Positions 33,520 to 42,277 of a stretch of DNA of 64,000 bases are shown here, piece by piece. Numbering within the stretch: the first letter of the stretch is position 1; each line of letters begins with the position of its first letter. The translations under genes were made by a program, and so were the position numbers. The notes beneath the pieces were generated by a model that was not told where the DNA came from, searched no databases, and saw only the letters and a program-made list of their open reading frames with translations. The DNA is from Variovorax paradoxus NBRC 15149 (lineage in GTDB: Bacteria; Pseudomonadota; Gammaproteobacteria; Burkholderiales; Burkholderiaceae_C). The stretch spans positions 558,001-622,000 of the forward strand of contig NZ_BCUT01000002.1 of the NCBI RefSeq assembly GCF_001591365.1, given 5' to 3'.

Positions 33520-34305
33520 ATGGCTACCAACATCGACTCCTGGGTTCTCATCACTGGTGCATCCAGTGGTTTTGGCGAAGAATTCGCAAGGCAATACGCG
33601 GCCAAGGGCCACCCGCTGATTCTGGTGGCGCGCCGGCTCGATCGGCTGCAAGCCCTGGCTGCGGCGCTGCAACAGGAGTGGGGCACCAGAGTCATCGTGG
33701 AACAGGCCGACCTGTCGGACGTGGCCGCCGTCCACGCGCTGCACGCCAGCCTTCGCGAGCGCGCCATCAAGGTCGAGATCCTGATCAACAACGCAGGCCA
33801 TGGCCTGCAGGGTACTTTCCTCGACACGCCGATGCAAAGCGCGCTGGACATGCTGCAACTGGACATCGCAAGCCTGACGGTCATGACGCGGCTCTTCGGC
33901 GAGGACATGCGCGCACGCGGCCACGGCAAGATACTGCTCGTGGCCAGCATGCTGGCTTACTTCGGCGTGGAAAACATGGCCGTCTATGGCGCAGCCAAGG
34001 CCTATGTGCTGCGCCTTGGCGATGCCTTGCACCGTGAGTTCAAGCGCGATGGCGTGACGGTGACCTCGCTGTGCCCCGGCATGTCCGACACCGGCTTTGC
34101 GCAGGCCGCAAAGCAGAAGATCACATGGGGGCTCAAGCTGCTGATGATGAAGCCGCCACCGGTGGTGCGGGCGGGAATCCGGGCGCTGCACGCCGGCCGC
34201 GTCAGTGTCGTTCCAGGCTTCAACAACAAGGCGGCCGTGGCGATGGTGTGGGCAACGCCGCGATGGCTGCACCAGGCCCTCTTTGCGCGCGTCATGAACA
34301 GTTGA
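33520..34305 (+). CDS. Short-chain dehydrogenase/reductase, TetR-controlled
   Basis: A 261-residue classical SDR. The cofactor motif is VLITGASSGFGEEFARQYA and the substrate-site motif is NNAGHGLQGTF. The catalytic tyrosine and lysine are in AVYGAAKAYVL (YxxxK), with the serine in LLVASMLAYF. The C-terminus (FNNKAAVAMVWATPRWLHQA) is longer and more hydrophobic than in minimal SDRs, suggesting membrane association. It is divergent from the TetR gene and likely reduces a ketone or lipid-like molecule. The substrate is unknown. Confidence 0.92.
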   Translation: MATNIDSWVLITGASSGFGEEFARQYAAKGHPLILVARRLDRLQALAAALQQEWGTRVIVEQADLSDVAAVHALHASLRERAIKVEILINNAGHGLQGTFLDTPMQSALDMLQLDIASLTVMTRLFGEDMRARGHGKILLVASMLAYFGVENMAVYGAAKAYVLRLGDALHREFKRDGVTVTSLCPGMSDTGFAQAAKQKITWGLKLLMMKPPPVVRAGIRALHAGRVSVVPGFNNKAAVAMVWATPRWLHQALFARVMNS

Positions 34306-34384
34306 GCGCGTTGCGCAGGCCCCCAGCGCCGCCGCCAGGTGCCTGGCCAACTCACAATGCCGTCTTTTGCCCTGGGAGCCGAAG

Positions 34385-35329
34385 ATGGACAAAACCGGAG
34401 ATGTCGCGGACGACCTGATGGCCCTGGTCGCCGTGGTCGAGGCAGGCGGGTTCAGCGCCGCGAGCCAGCGCTTCGGCATTCCCGTGTCGCGGCTCAGCCG
34501 CCGCATCTCGGGGCTCGAGAAACGCCTGAACGTCAGCCTGATCGTGCGCAACTCGCGCAGGTTCAAGGTGACCGACATCGGACAGCGGATGTATGCGCAC
34601 GGCGCGAACATCCGGGCCGAAGCGCAGCGCGCGCTGTCCGCCGCGCGCGACAGCCTGGGCGAGGCATCGGGGACGCTGCGCATCTCGTGTCCCATCGCCT
34701 TGAGTGCCATGCTCGTGGGCCCGCTGGCCATCGACTTCAGCTTGAGGCATCCGCGCGTGGCGATCACGCTCGACGCAACCGACGGCCGGCCCTCGGCATT
34801 CAGCGATCCCGTCGACCTGTTGATACGTCCTTCGGTCAAGCCGCTTCGCGACTCGAGCCTGGTGATGCGCAAGCTGGCCGACGTTCCCTACGTGCTCGTC
34901 GCATCGCCCAAGGTCCGCGACGCGCTGCCGGGTGCCATGCTCCCCGCGCAGCTGCAGGGCTGCCCCGCGATCGGCTGGACGTTCATGCCGCATGCCGCGC
35001 GCTGGTTGCTGAGCCACGCGCGCGAGGGCGACGCGGAGATCGATGTGCGCGTGCAGTTCACGAGCGACAGCCTGCTGCAGATCCGCGAAGCTGCGCTCGC
35101 GGGGCTCGGTGTGGCGCAGCTGCCCGCGTCGATGTGCACCGCGGACTTCAAGGCCCGGCGCCTCAGCCTGATCGCACCCGGCTGGACGCCGCCGCCGATC
35201 TCGCTTTTTGCGCTCTATCCCTCGCGGCGCGATCTCACCATCGCGGGGCGCCTTTTTCTGGACGAACTCTGCGAAGCGGCCTCGGCGCTGGGAAAGCCGG
35301 GCCAAGGCAACGCATTTTTGGAAAGCTGA
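34385..35329 (+). CDS. LysR-family transcriptional regulator
   Basis: A 314-residue LysR protein. The helix-turn-helix is at residues 8-65 (LMALVAVVEAGGFSAASQRF, then IPVSRLSRRISGLEKRLN), followed by the effector-binding domain. The ADDLMALVAVVEAGGFS opening is like the CrgA/AphB-type branch that controls quinone or stress oxidoreductases. It lies after the SDR and before the esterase on the same strand. Because all three point the same way there is no divergent target, so its regulon is unclear. Confidence 0.93.
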   Translation: MDKTGDVADDLMALVAVVEAGGFSAASQRFGIPVSRLSRRISGLEKRLNVSLIVRNSRRFKVTDIGQRMYAHGANIRAEAQRALSAARDSLGEASGTLRISCPIALSAMLVGPLAIDFSLRHPRVAITLDATDGRPSAFSDPVDLLIRPSVKPLRDSSLVMRKLADVPYVLVASPKVRDALPGAMLPAQLQGCPAIGWTFMPHAARWLLSHAREGDAEIDVRVQFTSDSLLQIREAALAGLGVAQLPASMCTADFKARRLSLIAPGWTPPPISLFALYPSRRDLTIAGRLFLDELCEAASALGKPGQGNAFLES

Positions 35330-35418
35330 GTTGCGCCGCCGGCCCTGTCATGCGGCGGTCATCCTTCCTAGACTCGCCACCGCTTCGGCACCATCCGGGC
35401 CGGCGAACAAGGAAGCAC

Positions 35419-37179
35419 ATGACGACTTCGAGCGACCCATGCGAGCACTCGGCAACCAACCGGCGCCGGTTCATCCTTTCCGCCGGCGCATTGGCCGCCT
35501 TGCCGCTGAGTGGCTGCGGCGGTGGCGGCGGCAGCAACAGCAGCTTTCTCCCGTTGCCCGCTGCGGCGACGCCACCCGCACCCGCCCCTGCACCCGCGTC
35601 CTCGCCGGCCCCGGCACCCATGGTCGAAACGAGCTCCGGCACATTGAAGGGCCAGCGCACGGCCGATGACGCCGTCGCGTTCTTCCTCGGCGTCCCGTAT
35701 GCGCAGCCGCCCGTCGGCGCCCTGCGGTTTCGCTCGCCGCAGCCGTACCGGGCCCCGGGCGGCGTGTTCGACGCCACGGCCTTCGGGGCCGCCAGCCTGC
35801 AGACCTTGCCGGCATACGTGACCTGGATCTATCCCTCCCCTGCCGTTCAGAGCGAGGATTGCCTGACGCTGAACGTGTGGGCGCCAAGCCAGCGCCGCAA
35901 GCTGCCCGTCGTGGTGTGGCTGCACGGCGGCGCATGGCGCACCGGCGCCACCAGCATGCCGCTGATGAACGGCGAGGCTCTTGCGCGCAAGGGCGTGGTC
36001 GTCGTCACCGCCAATTTCCGGCTCGGCGCGATGGGCACGCTGTCGCACCCGGACCTCGTCGATCCCGACACCGGGACGCAAGCCAACTGGCAGCTGCAGG
36101 ACCAGATCGCGGTGCTGCAGTGGGTGCGGCGCAACGCCGAGGCTTTCGGTGGCGATCCCGCCAATGTCTGCCTCATCGGGCAGTCCGCCGGCGGCACGAG
36201 CGGCGCGATCCTGGCGCAGAACCCGGTGGCGCGGGCCTGCTTCCAGAAGGCCATGCTGTTGAGCCCGGCCGGGGTGCCGGCGCCCACCGGCTTCACCCTG
36301 GCCGACGCCGGGAGGTATGCCGAAGCGCTGGCCGCCAGGCTGCAGACCACGCCCTCGGGCCTGCGCGACATTCCGGCGTCGACGCTGCACCAGGCCGAAC
36401 TCGCGCTCAATGCGCAGCCGCTGCCGGCGGGCATCACCTCCGGCCGGGGCTTGCGCGCAGCACCGATCATCGACGGCCAGGTCTGCCTTTCCGACTGGAC
36501 GCGCACCGCGTGGCCAGGCGATCTTCCCCTCGTGATCACCAATACGCTGACGGAAGGATCGTTCTTCCTCGATGCCTACGACCCGATCACCCAGGCACGG
36601 CTGACGCCGGCCTTGCCCGCCAGCCGCGCCGAGCTCCTGGCCCTGGTGACACCACAAGCAGGTGGCTCGCAGGCGAACGCCGATGCGGTGATCGACGCCT
36701 ACACCGATACAGCCGCACGCGAAGGCCGGTCGACCGCGCCGGGTGATGTGTGGATCGAGATCTATGGCGACCGCGTCCTGCGCAACTTCAGCGTGCGCTA
36801 TGCCGCCAAGGTTGCCGGCGACGGAGGCAATGTCCGATACGCCACCTATGCGCATCAGATACAGGCGCCGGGGCGCGGCGTGCCCCATTGCGCGGAATTG
36901 CCCATGCTGTTCGGCAGCTTCGGGCTCGACTACTACCGGGACAAGGTGGGAGCAGGGGCTGCCGAAGCGCAGCTGTCGGACGCATTGATGACCGCGGTGC
37001 TGTCGTTCGCAAGCGATGGGAATGCGCGGTTGGCGCCAGAGCTCGGCTGGCCGCGCTTTTCGGGCGCGTCGGACTCCGCGGCGGCGTCGTTCGGCGGACA
37101 GAACGCCGCGGTGGCGACGATCGGCCCGGTACCCAAGGTCGCACAACTGGGTGTCTGGGACGCCTTGCTCGGCTATTGA
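35419..37179 (+). CDS. Type B carboxylesterase, Tat lipoprotein
   Basis: A 586-residue carboxylesterase of the alpha/beta-hydrolase type B family. The N-terminus has a Tat-like signal (TNRRRFILSAGALAALPLSG) with a lipobox LSGC, then Gly-Ser and Pro-Ala-rich linkers. The oxyanion loop is VVVWLHGGAWRTG. The nucleophile S256 sits in LIGQSAGGTSG; most relatives have GESAGG, so the Glu-to-Gln neighbour is mildly unusual. The catalytic histidine is H490 in RGVPHCAELPMLFG. It should hydrolyse esters at the cell surface or in the periplasm. The LysR gene lies upstream. Confidence 0.92.
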   Translation: MTTSSDPCEHSATNRRRFILSAGALAALPLSGCGGGGGSNSSFLPLPAAATPPAPAPAPASSPAPAPMVETSSGTLKGQRTADDAVAFFLGVPYAQPPVGALRFRSPQPYRAPGGVFDATAFGAASLQTLPAYVTWIYPSPAVQSEDCLTLNVWAPSQRRKLPVVVWLHGGAWRTGATSMPLMNGEALARKGVVVVTANFRLGAMGTLSHPDLVDPDTGTQANWQLQDQIAVLQWVRRNAEAFGGDPANVCLIGQSAGGTSGAILAQNPVARACFQKAMLLSPAGVPAPTGFTLADAGRYAEALAARLQTTPSGLRDIPASTLHQAELALNAQPLPAGITSGRGLRAAPIIDGQVCLSDWTRTAWPGDLPLVITNTLTEGSFFLDAYDPITQARLTPALPASRAELLALVTPQAGGSQANADAVIDAYTDTAAREGRSTAPGDVWIEIYGDRVLRNFSVRYAAKVAGDGGNVRYATYAHQIQAPGRGVPHCAELPMLFGSFGLDYYRDKVGAGAAEAQLSDALMTAVLSFASDGNARLAPELGWPRFSGASDSAAASFGGQNAAVATIGPVPKVAQLGVWDALLGY

Positions 37180-37196
37180 GTCACCCGGGCCGGCGG

Positions 37197-38198
37197 TCAT
37201 TGCGCGCCGCTGTCCGCCGCCATCCGGTCTCCCCTGCGCCGCTGCATCCGATAGCGCGCAGGCGGAACATCGAACTCGCGCTTGAACGCACGGTTGAAGG
37301 CGGCCTCGGACTCGTAGCCCGCGTTCAGCGCGACTTCGAGCACCGTGTCATCGGTGCTCTCGAGCAGGCGGGCGCCGAGCTGCATGCGGCAGCGCGCGAC
37401 ATAGCCCAGCGGCGCCTCGCCCAGCAGGCGGGTGAACCGTTCCGCAAACACGGTGCGCGACATCCCGGCCTGTTCGGCCAGCGACGCGACCGTCCACGGG
37501 TGCGCGGGCTCGCGATGGATCGCGCCCAGGGCCCGGCCCACCGCCGAATCGCGTGCGGCCGCGAGCCATCCGGTCCGCTGCCGCGGCAGCTCGGACATGT
37601 AGCGGCGCAGCGTCTCGATGAAGAGCGCCTCGGCCAGCTTGGCGAGCAGCGCGTTGCGCCCGGCGCCGGCCGGCTCGCGATCGGAGGCGAGATGGCGGAG
37701 CGTGCTTTCGAGCCACGCGCCCGTCGACCCGCGGCGGATGTTCACCTTGAACAGCGGCGGCAAGCCCGCCAGGAAGAAGCGCCTGGCCTGGCGATCGCAG
37801 CCGATGTAGCCGCAGATGAACTTGGTGACGGGCCCGCCGCCGCCGCCGCGCTCCGAGACCACCGTTCCCTCCAGGATCTTCGGCAGCAGCGCGGACGAGT
37901 CGGTGAGCTCGGCCCCGCGCCCGTTCCAGAGCTCATGCGCGTCTCCCAGCGGGAGGATGGCAACGTCGCCCGCCTCGAGCGCCAACCGGGGCTGCCCCGG
38001 AAGCCGCACGGAGGCCCTGCCTTCGACAAGCAGGTGAAACAGCACCATGTGTTCCGCCGAAGGCGCGATGAGGTGCGCGCCCGCACTGGCCGGCGGCGAC
38101 GCAAAGCCCCAGGGCGCGCTCAGCTCGGCGTCAAGAAAGATCGCGCCGCTCAGGCGCACGTTGCCCAACGCTTCGGAAAGAGGATCGGTCTGGTTCAT
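37197..38198 (-). CDS. AraC-family regulator with cupin-type sensor domain
   Basis: A 333-residue regulator. The N-terminal cupin-like sensor (HMVLFHLLVEGRASVRLPGQ, LEAGDVAILPLGDAHEL) belongs to the Cupin_6 AraC type. The C-terminal double helix-turn-helix is at about residues 235-330 (WTVASLAEQAGMSRTVFAER and EVALNAGYESEAAFNRAFKR). It is divergent from the tandem SnoaL gene, which it most likely controls. The start MNQTDPL was chosen over an earlier TTG. The stop is 18 bases from the convergent esterase stop. Confidence 0.92.
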   Translation of the reverse strand: MNQTDPLSEALGNVRLSGAIFLDAELSAPWGFASPPASAGAHLIAPSAEHMVLFHLLVEGRASVRLPGQPRLALEAGDVAILPLGDAHELWNGRGAELTDSSALLPKILEGTVVSERGGGGGPVTKFICGYIGCDRQARRFFLAGLPPLFKVNIRRGSTGAWLESTLRHLASDREPAGAGRNALLAKLAEALFIETLRRYMSELPRQRTGWLAAARDSAVGRALGAIHREPAHPWTVASLAEQAGMSRTVFAERFTRLLGEAPLGYVARCRMQLGARLLESTDDTVLEVALNAGYESEAAFNRAFKREFDVPPARYRMQRRRGDRMAADSGAQ

Positions 38199-38285
38199 GC
38201 GCTGCAAAGTAAGCCGGACGCTCGATCAGGTCATGCGGCCACAGGCGGCCCATCCTTGGGGCTCGACAACCATGGACACACCATC

Positions 38286-39059
38286 ATGACCGACGCAAGC
38301 AGTTTCATATTTTCCGATTCCGCATCGGCCGGGGAGACGGCCGATGCCGTGCGGCGCTTCATGGCCGCATTCCGGCACAAGGACGCCGCCGCCATACGGG
38401 AGCTCGTCGCTCCGGATTGCATCATGGAAGCGATGCAGCCGGCGCCCGACGGGCTGCGGGTCGAGGGCCAGGAGCCCAATGTCGCCTTCTGGCAGGCCAT
38501 GATCGCGGATCCGAACGGCGCCTTCGAGACCGAGGAAGTGGTCATCTGCGGCGACCGGGCGATCAACCGCTGGCGCTACCGCTTCGGCGAGGGCCCGGAG
38601 AACTCGGTCCGGGGCGTCACGCTGATCAAGGTGCGCCATGGCCGGATCGCGGAGGCCCTGGGCTACGCCAAGACACCGGCGGTGTCGAACCTCGGCCAGG
38701 CCGGGCAGCAGAGCACCTCCGAGGTCATCCGGCGGTTCAACGAGGTCTTCCAGCGGCATGATCCGGCGGCCCTCCCCGAGCTGATCGCCGCGGACTGCGT
38801 CATCGAGAACACCACGCCGGCGCCGAATGGCTCGCGCCATGTCGGCCACGACGCCTGCCTGGCGTTGTGGCGGGGAATCGCGACCCGTCCGGATACCTGG
38901 TTCGACATCGAGGACGTGACGGTCGCCGGAGAGCGGGCGACGATCCGCTGGCGGCTGCACTGGGGCGAGGACGAGAGCCAGTCGGTGCGCGGCGTGAACC
39001 TGATGCTGGTGCGCGGCGGCCAGATCGTGGAAGCGCGCGGCTACGTCAAGGGCGAATGA
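38286..39059 (+). CDS. Tandem SnoaL-like (NTF2-fold) protein
   Basis: A 257-residue protein made of two NTF2-fold domains. The first half has VRRFMAAFRHKDAAAIRELVAPDCIMEAMQPAP (residues 22-54, abridged here to its pattern) and GVTLIKVRHGRIAEALGY; the second repeats the same plan with EVIRRFNEVFQRHDPAALPEL and GVNLMLVRGGQIVEARGY. SnoaL-like domains cyclise polyketides, act as isomerases or hydrolases, or only bind small hydrophobics. The internal duplication gives a built-in pseudo-dimer. It is divergent from the AraC regulator. No catalytic residue set can be assigned. Confidence 0.85.
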   Translation: MTDASSFIFSDSASAGETADAVRRFMAAFRHKDAAAIRELVAPDCIMEAMQPAPDGLRVEGQEPNVAFWQAMIADPNGAFETEEVVICGDRAINRWRYRFGEGPENSVRGVTLIKVRHGRIAEALGYAKTPAVSNLGQAGQQSTSEVIRRFNEVFQRHDPAALPELIAADCVIENTTPAPNGSRHVGHDACLALWRGIATRPDTWFDIEDVTVAGERATIRWRLHWGEDESQSVRGVNLMLVRGGQIVEARGYVKGE

Positions 39060-39140
39060 ACGCGCGAGGAGTTCTGCCAGCCCGAAAAGGACCTGAGCAG
39101 GCCGCGCCGTGCGGCAATGTTCGCCGTAATCTCAATTTAC

Positions 39141-39187
39141 GTATCTCATTCTGGACATATTCTCAAGTTTTGTCTAGTATGAGATAC
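39141..39187 (+). promoter_or_regulatory. Promoter within operator arms of the HTH/nucleotidyltransferase pair
   Basis: GTATCTCAT (39141-39149) and ATGAGATAC (39179-39187) are perfect complements 29 bases apart. Between and overlapping them lie TGGACA (39152-39157) and TAGTAT (39175-39180) with a 17-base spacer, a good sigma-70 promoter. Further TCTCA copies occur at 39130 and 39161. The start codon follows five bases after the right arm, so the transcript would be leaderless or nearly so. The antitoxin HTH protein is the natural repressor. Confidence 0.75.
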
Positions 39188-39191
39188 ATAT

Positions 39192-39662
39192 ATGCCCTCT
39201 GCAGCGCCACCCCTTGCCCCGGCGGCCGATCGCCGCCTCGCAGCGTTCGGCCGGCGCATCCACGCTCGCCGCAAGGCCCTGAAGGTCAGCGCCACCACAG
39301 CGGCAGAGGCGGCGGGCGTGTCCCGCATGACGCTGCACCGTATCGAACGCGGCGAGCCGTCGGTCACGATGGGGGCCTACATGAATGCCCTCGCGGCGCT
39401 GGGCCTCGATGTCGACGTGGTCCCATCAACGCAATCCGCGCCCCCCGCGCCGATTGCGGGCGGCATCCGAATCGCCGACTACCCCCAACTGCGCCGGCTC
39501 GCCTGGCAATTGGCGCCGGATACCGAACTCACCCCCACAGAGGCGTGGGCCACCTACGAACGCAACTGGCGCCATGTCGACGCATCGGCGCTCGACGCGC
39601 GGGAGCGGCAACTGCTCGACGAACTGGCACGCGCATTGGGCAGGAAGCCGCTGCATGTTTGA
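39192..39662 (+). CDS. XRE-type HTH antitoxin of a nucleotidyltransferase TA pair
   Basis: A 156-residue protein. Residues 17-75 form an XRE/HipB-like helix-turn-helix (RRKALKVSATTAAEAAGVSR then MTLHRIERGEPSVTMG). The C-terminal half (RIADYPQLRRLAWQLAP onward) is the extension seen in antitoxins paired with AbiEii-like nucleotidyltransferases. It overlaps the toxin gene by eight bases. Start ATG 39192 follows the promoter by only a few bases, with no ribosome site, which fits a leaderless mRNA. It differs in type from the AbiEi antitoxin at 21.4 kb. Confidence 0.88.
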   Translation: MPSAAPPLAPAADRRLAAFGRRIHARRKALKVSATTAAEAAGVSRMTLHRIERGEPSVTMGAYMNALAALGLDVDVVPSTQSAPPAPIAGGIRIADYPQLRRLAWQLAPDTELTPTEAWATYERNWRHVDASALDARERQLLDELARALGRKPLHV

Positions 39663-40389
39663 ACGCCCGCACCACCGGCGGGTCGCCGAGGCACTTGCAA
39701 TGCTCGATGCCGAAGTGCTCGCCGAGAACCACTGCCTGTTCGGCGGCGGCACGGCCATCGCGCTTCGCTATGGCGAGTACCGCGAGTCGGTGGACATCGA
39801 CTTCCTCGTTTCCGATATCGATGGCTACCGGCAGCTGCGCCAGCTGCTGACCGGTGAGCAGGGGCTGAGCGCGCTGGCCCGCAAGGGCGCGAAGATCCAG
39901 CAGACCGGCGAACTTCGCGCCGATCAATATGGCATCCGATCGATGGTGCGTGTGGGTGACGTCGATATCAAGTTCGAGATCGTGCTCGAAGCACGCATCG
40001 AACTTGATGCGCCGGGCGAGCAAGACCGCATCGGCGACATTGCGACGCTCACCGTGCTGGACATGGCCGCAAGCAAGCTGCTTGCAAATTCGGATCGCTG
40101 GGCCGACGACAGCGTCTTCAGCCGCGACATCATCGACCTGGCCATGATGCACCCTGGTTCTGCACTGCTGCGCCGCGCGGCGACCAAGGCCAGACAAGCC
40201 TACGGCAGCAGCATCGACAGCGATCTGGCAAAGGCCGTGAATGCGCTGCTGACACGCCACGGACGAATGGACCGCTGCATGGCGGTGCTGCAAATGACGC
40301 CTGCTGTGACACCCGCGCTGCTTCGCCAGCGCATCAAGGCCTTGCTGCCCCGAACTCCGAGCGCCAGGGGCAAAGCTGCCAACTACTGA
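39655..40389 (+). CDS. Nucleotidyltransferase AbiEii/MenT-like toxin
   Basis: A 244-residue nucleotidyltransferase. The active site reads CLFGGGTAIALRYGEYRESV followed by DIDFLVSD, with the Asp-x-Asp metal ligands; the ESVDIDFLVSD form is common in AbiEii/MenT relatives. A later DMAASKLLANSDRWADDSVFS block holds the conserved lysine. The family transfers nucleotides, mainly to tRNA acceptor stems, and blocks growth. Together with the overlapping HTH gene it is a second toxin-antitoxin pair in the window. It ends 19 bases from the convergent TRAP transporter gene. Confidence 0.88.
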   Translation: MFERPHHRRVAEALAMLDAEVLAENHCLFGGGTAIALRYGEYRESVDIDFLVSDIDGYRQLRQLLTGEQGLSALARKGAKIQQTGELRADQYGIRSMVRVGDVDIKFEIVLEARIELDAPGEQDRIGDIATLTVLDMAASKLLANSDRWADDSVFSRDIIDLAMMHPGSALLRRAATKARQAYGSSIDSDLAKAVNALLTRHGRMDRCMAVLQMTPAVTPALLRQRIKALLPRTPSARGKAANY

Positions 40390-40408
40390 TAGCAGGTCCC
40401 CCGCCCCT

Positions 40409-42277
40409 TCAAAGAAACCCAATGGACAGCCAAGGAATCGCCGCCACCGCAATCGTCCCCACCAGCAGCGCCACCATGTAGCCTGCAATCGGCCGGATGC
40501 CCGCGTCAGGATGCACGCGGCCGATCGCGCAGGCCGCGTAGTAGCCCACGCCCAGCGGCGGCGCGAACAGGCCGAGGCCCATCGACAGCACCACCACCAT
40601 CGCGTAGTGCACCTCGTGGATGCCCAACTGGCGCGCTATCGGAAACAAGAGCGGCCCGAACAGCACGATGGCCGGAATGCCCTCGAGCACGCTGCCCAGC
40701 ACCACGAAGATCACCAGCGACACCGCCAGGAACATCGGCGCGCCGCCGGGCAGGCCGGTCATCGCTTCGGCCAGCAGGCGCGAGAAGCCCGACTGCGTGA
40801 GGCCCCAGGCCATGGCCGTCGCGGTGCCGATGATCAGCAGGATGGCGCCCGACAGCGACGCCGTCGCAACGAGCATCGGCCCCAGCCGCTTCCAGTCGAA
40901 CTGCCGGTACACGACCAGCCCCGCGACCACGGCGTACATGATGCCGATGGTCGACACCTCGGTGGCGGTGGCCACGCCTTCGACCACCGCCGCGCGGATC
41001 ACGAACGGCAGCGCCAGCGCCGGCAGCGCCACGACGGCCAGCCGGCCGACCTCGCGCCACGGCGTGCGCACGACCTCGCGCAGGTCCTCGCCGCGGCAGC
41101 GGAAGTACACGACCACGCACAGCATCAGGCCCAGCACCACAGCCGGCAGCAGGCCGCCCGTGAACAGCGCGGCAATCGACACGCCCGTGACCGAGCCGAT
41201 GGTGATCAGCACCAGGCTGGGCGGCACCGTCTCGGTCTGCGCGCCGGTCGCGGCCAGCAGCGCGACGAGTTCGCCCTCGCTCGCGCCGCGCTGCTTCATC
41301 TCGGGGAAAAGCGCCGGCGCCACCGCCGCCATGTCGGCCGCCTTGGAGCCCGAGATGCCCGACACGAGGTACATCGCACCCACCAGCACGTACGACAGCC
41401 CGCCCTTCACATGCCCCAGCAGGCCCGCGAGGAACGCGACCATCGCCTTGGCCATGCCGGTCATCTCGATCAGCAGGCCAAGGAACACGAAGAGCGGCAC
41501 CGCGAGCAGGATCAGGTGCGACATGCCCTCGTCCATGCGCCCCACGATCACCGGCAGCGCCGTGTCGGTGGCCAGCGCCAGGTAGCCGAAGGTGCCAAGG
41601 CCGAAGGAGAAGGCGATGGGAATGCCCGCGAGCACGCCCGCCAGCACCACGCCGACGAAGAACACCAGCAGGTTCAGCCGACCGAGCTCCTGGAACACCG
41701 AGCGGCCGAGCGTGAACGCCACCACCAGCGTGGCCACGATCGCCACCGCCTTGGCCGTGATGCGCCACTCCACATCGCGCAGCAGCCTGAGCACCGCGAA
41801 CAGGCCCATCAGGCCCACACCCACCGGCAGCGCCGCGGCCCGCCACGCATTCGAGATGTTCAGCGCGGGCGTGGTGATGAAGCGCTCCTCCGACGCGTAC
41901 TCCCAGGCCGGCCACGCCACCATCGCCAGGAAGGCGAGCGAGGCGCACAGCGCCAAGGCCTCGAACAACGGACGCCGCGATGGCGGCTGCATCGAGACCA
42001 GCGCCGTCATGCGCATGTGCTCGCCGCGCCGCAGCGCGACCACCGCGCCCAGCATCGCGAGCCAGATGAACAAGATCGACGCGAGCTCGTCGGACCAGAC
42101 CAGCGGGCTGTGGAACACGAAGCGCGCCAGCACGCCCGCGAGCAGCACCGCCACGTCGGCCAGCACCAGGCCGCCGGCCGCCATGTCGACCAGCATGCCG
42201 AGCCGGCGCTCGATGGCCGAGAGCCGGGGCGCATCGACCCGCGCACCGGCCGCCAGGCCGAGGGCCGGCCCGCTCAT
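40409..42277 (-). CDS. Fused TRAP transporter small and large permease (DctQM)
   Basis: A 622-residue membrane protein. Residues 25-165 are a DctQ-type four-helix small subunit (VWSDELASILFIWLAMLGAV is its signature). From about 185 the DctM-type large subunit follows (FFVGVVLAGVLAGIPIAFSF, VSGISGSKAADMAAVAP, GLGLFAPPLGVGYYAACAIG). DctQM fusions are an established TRAP variant. With DctP it forms a sodium- or proton-driven uptake system for an organic acid. Its ATG overlaps the DctP stop (ATGA), so the subunits are translationally coupled. Confidence 0.94.
   Translation of the reverse strand: MSGPALGLAAGARVDAPRLSAIERRLGMLVDMAAGGLVLADVAVLLAGVLARFVFHSPLVWSDELASILFIWLAMLGAVVALRRGEHMRMTALVSMQPPSRRPLFEALALCASLAFLAMVAWPAWEYASEERFITTPALNISNAWRAAALPVGVGLMGLFAVLRLLRDVEWRITAKAVAIVATLVVAFTLGRSVFQELGRLNLLVFFVGVVLAGVLAGIPIAFSFGLGTFGYLALATDTALPVIVGRMDEGMSHLILLAVPLFVFLGLLIEMTGMAKAMVAFLAGLLGHVKGGLSYVLVGAMYLVSGISGSKAADMAAVAPALFPEMKQRGASEGELVALLAATGAQTETVPPSLVLITIGSVTGVSIAALFTGGLLPAVVLGLMLCVVVYFRCRGEDLREVVRTPWREVGRLAVVALPALALPFVIRAAVVEGVATATEVSTIGIMYAVVAGLVVYRQFDWKRLGPMLVATASLSGAILLIIGTATAMAWGLTQSGFSRLLAEAMTGLPGGAPMFLAVSLVIFVVLGSVLEGIPAIVLFGPLLFPIARQLGIHEVHYAMVVVLSMGLGLFAPPLGVGYYAACAIGRVHPDAGIRPIAGYMVALLVGTIAVAAIPWLSIGFL

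Noticed and set aside
32464..34305. A long plus-strand frame covering the TetR gene and continuing into the SDR
   Set aside because: The part before 33520 is antisense to TetR and the PhoD upstream region; the SDR begins at its own ATG.
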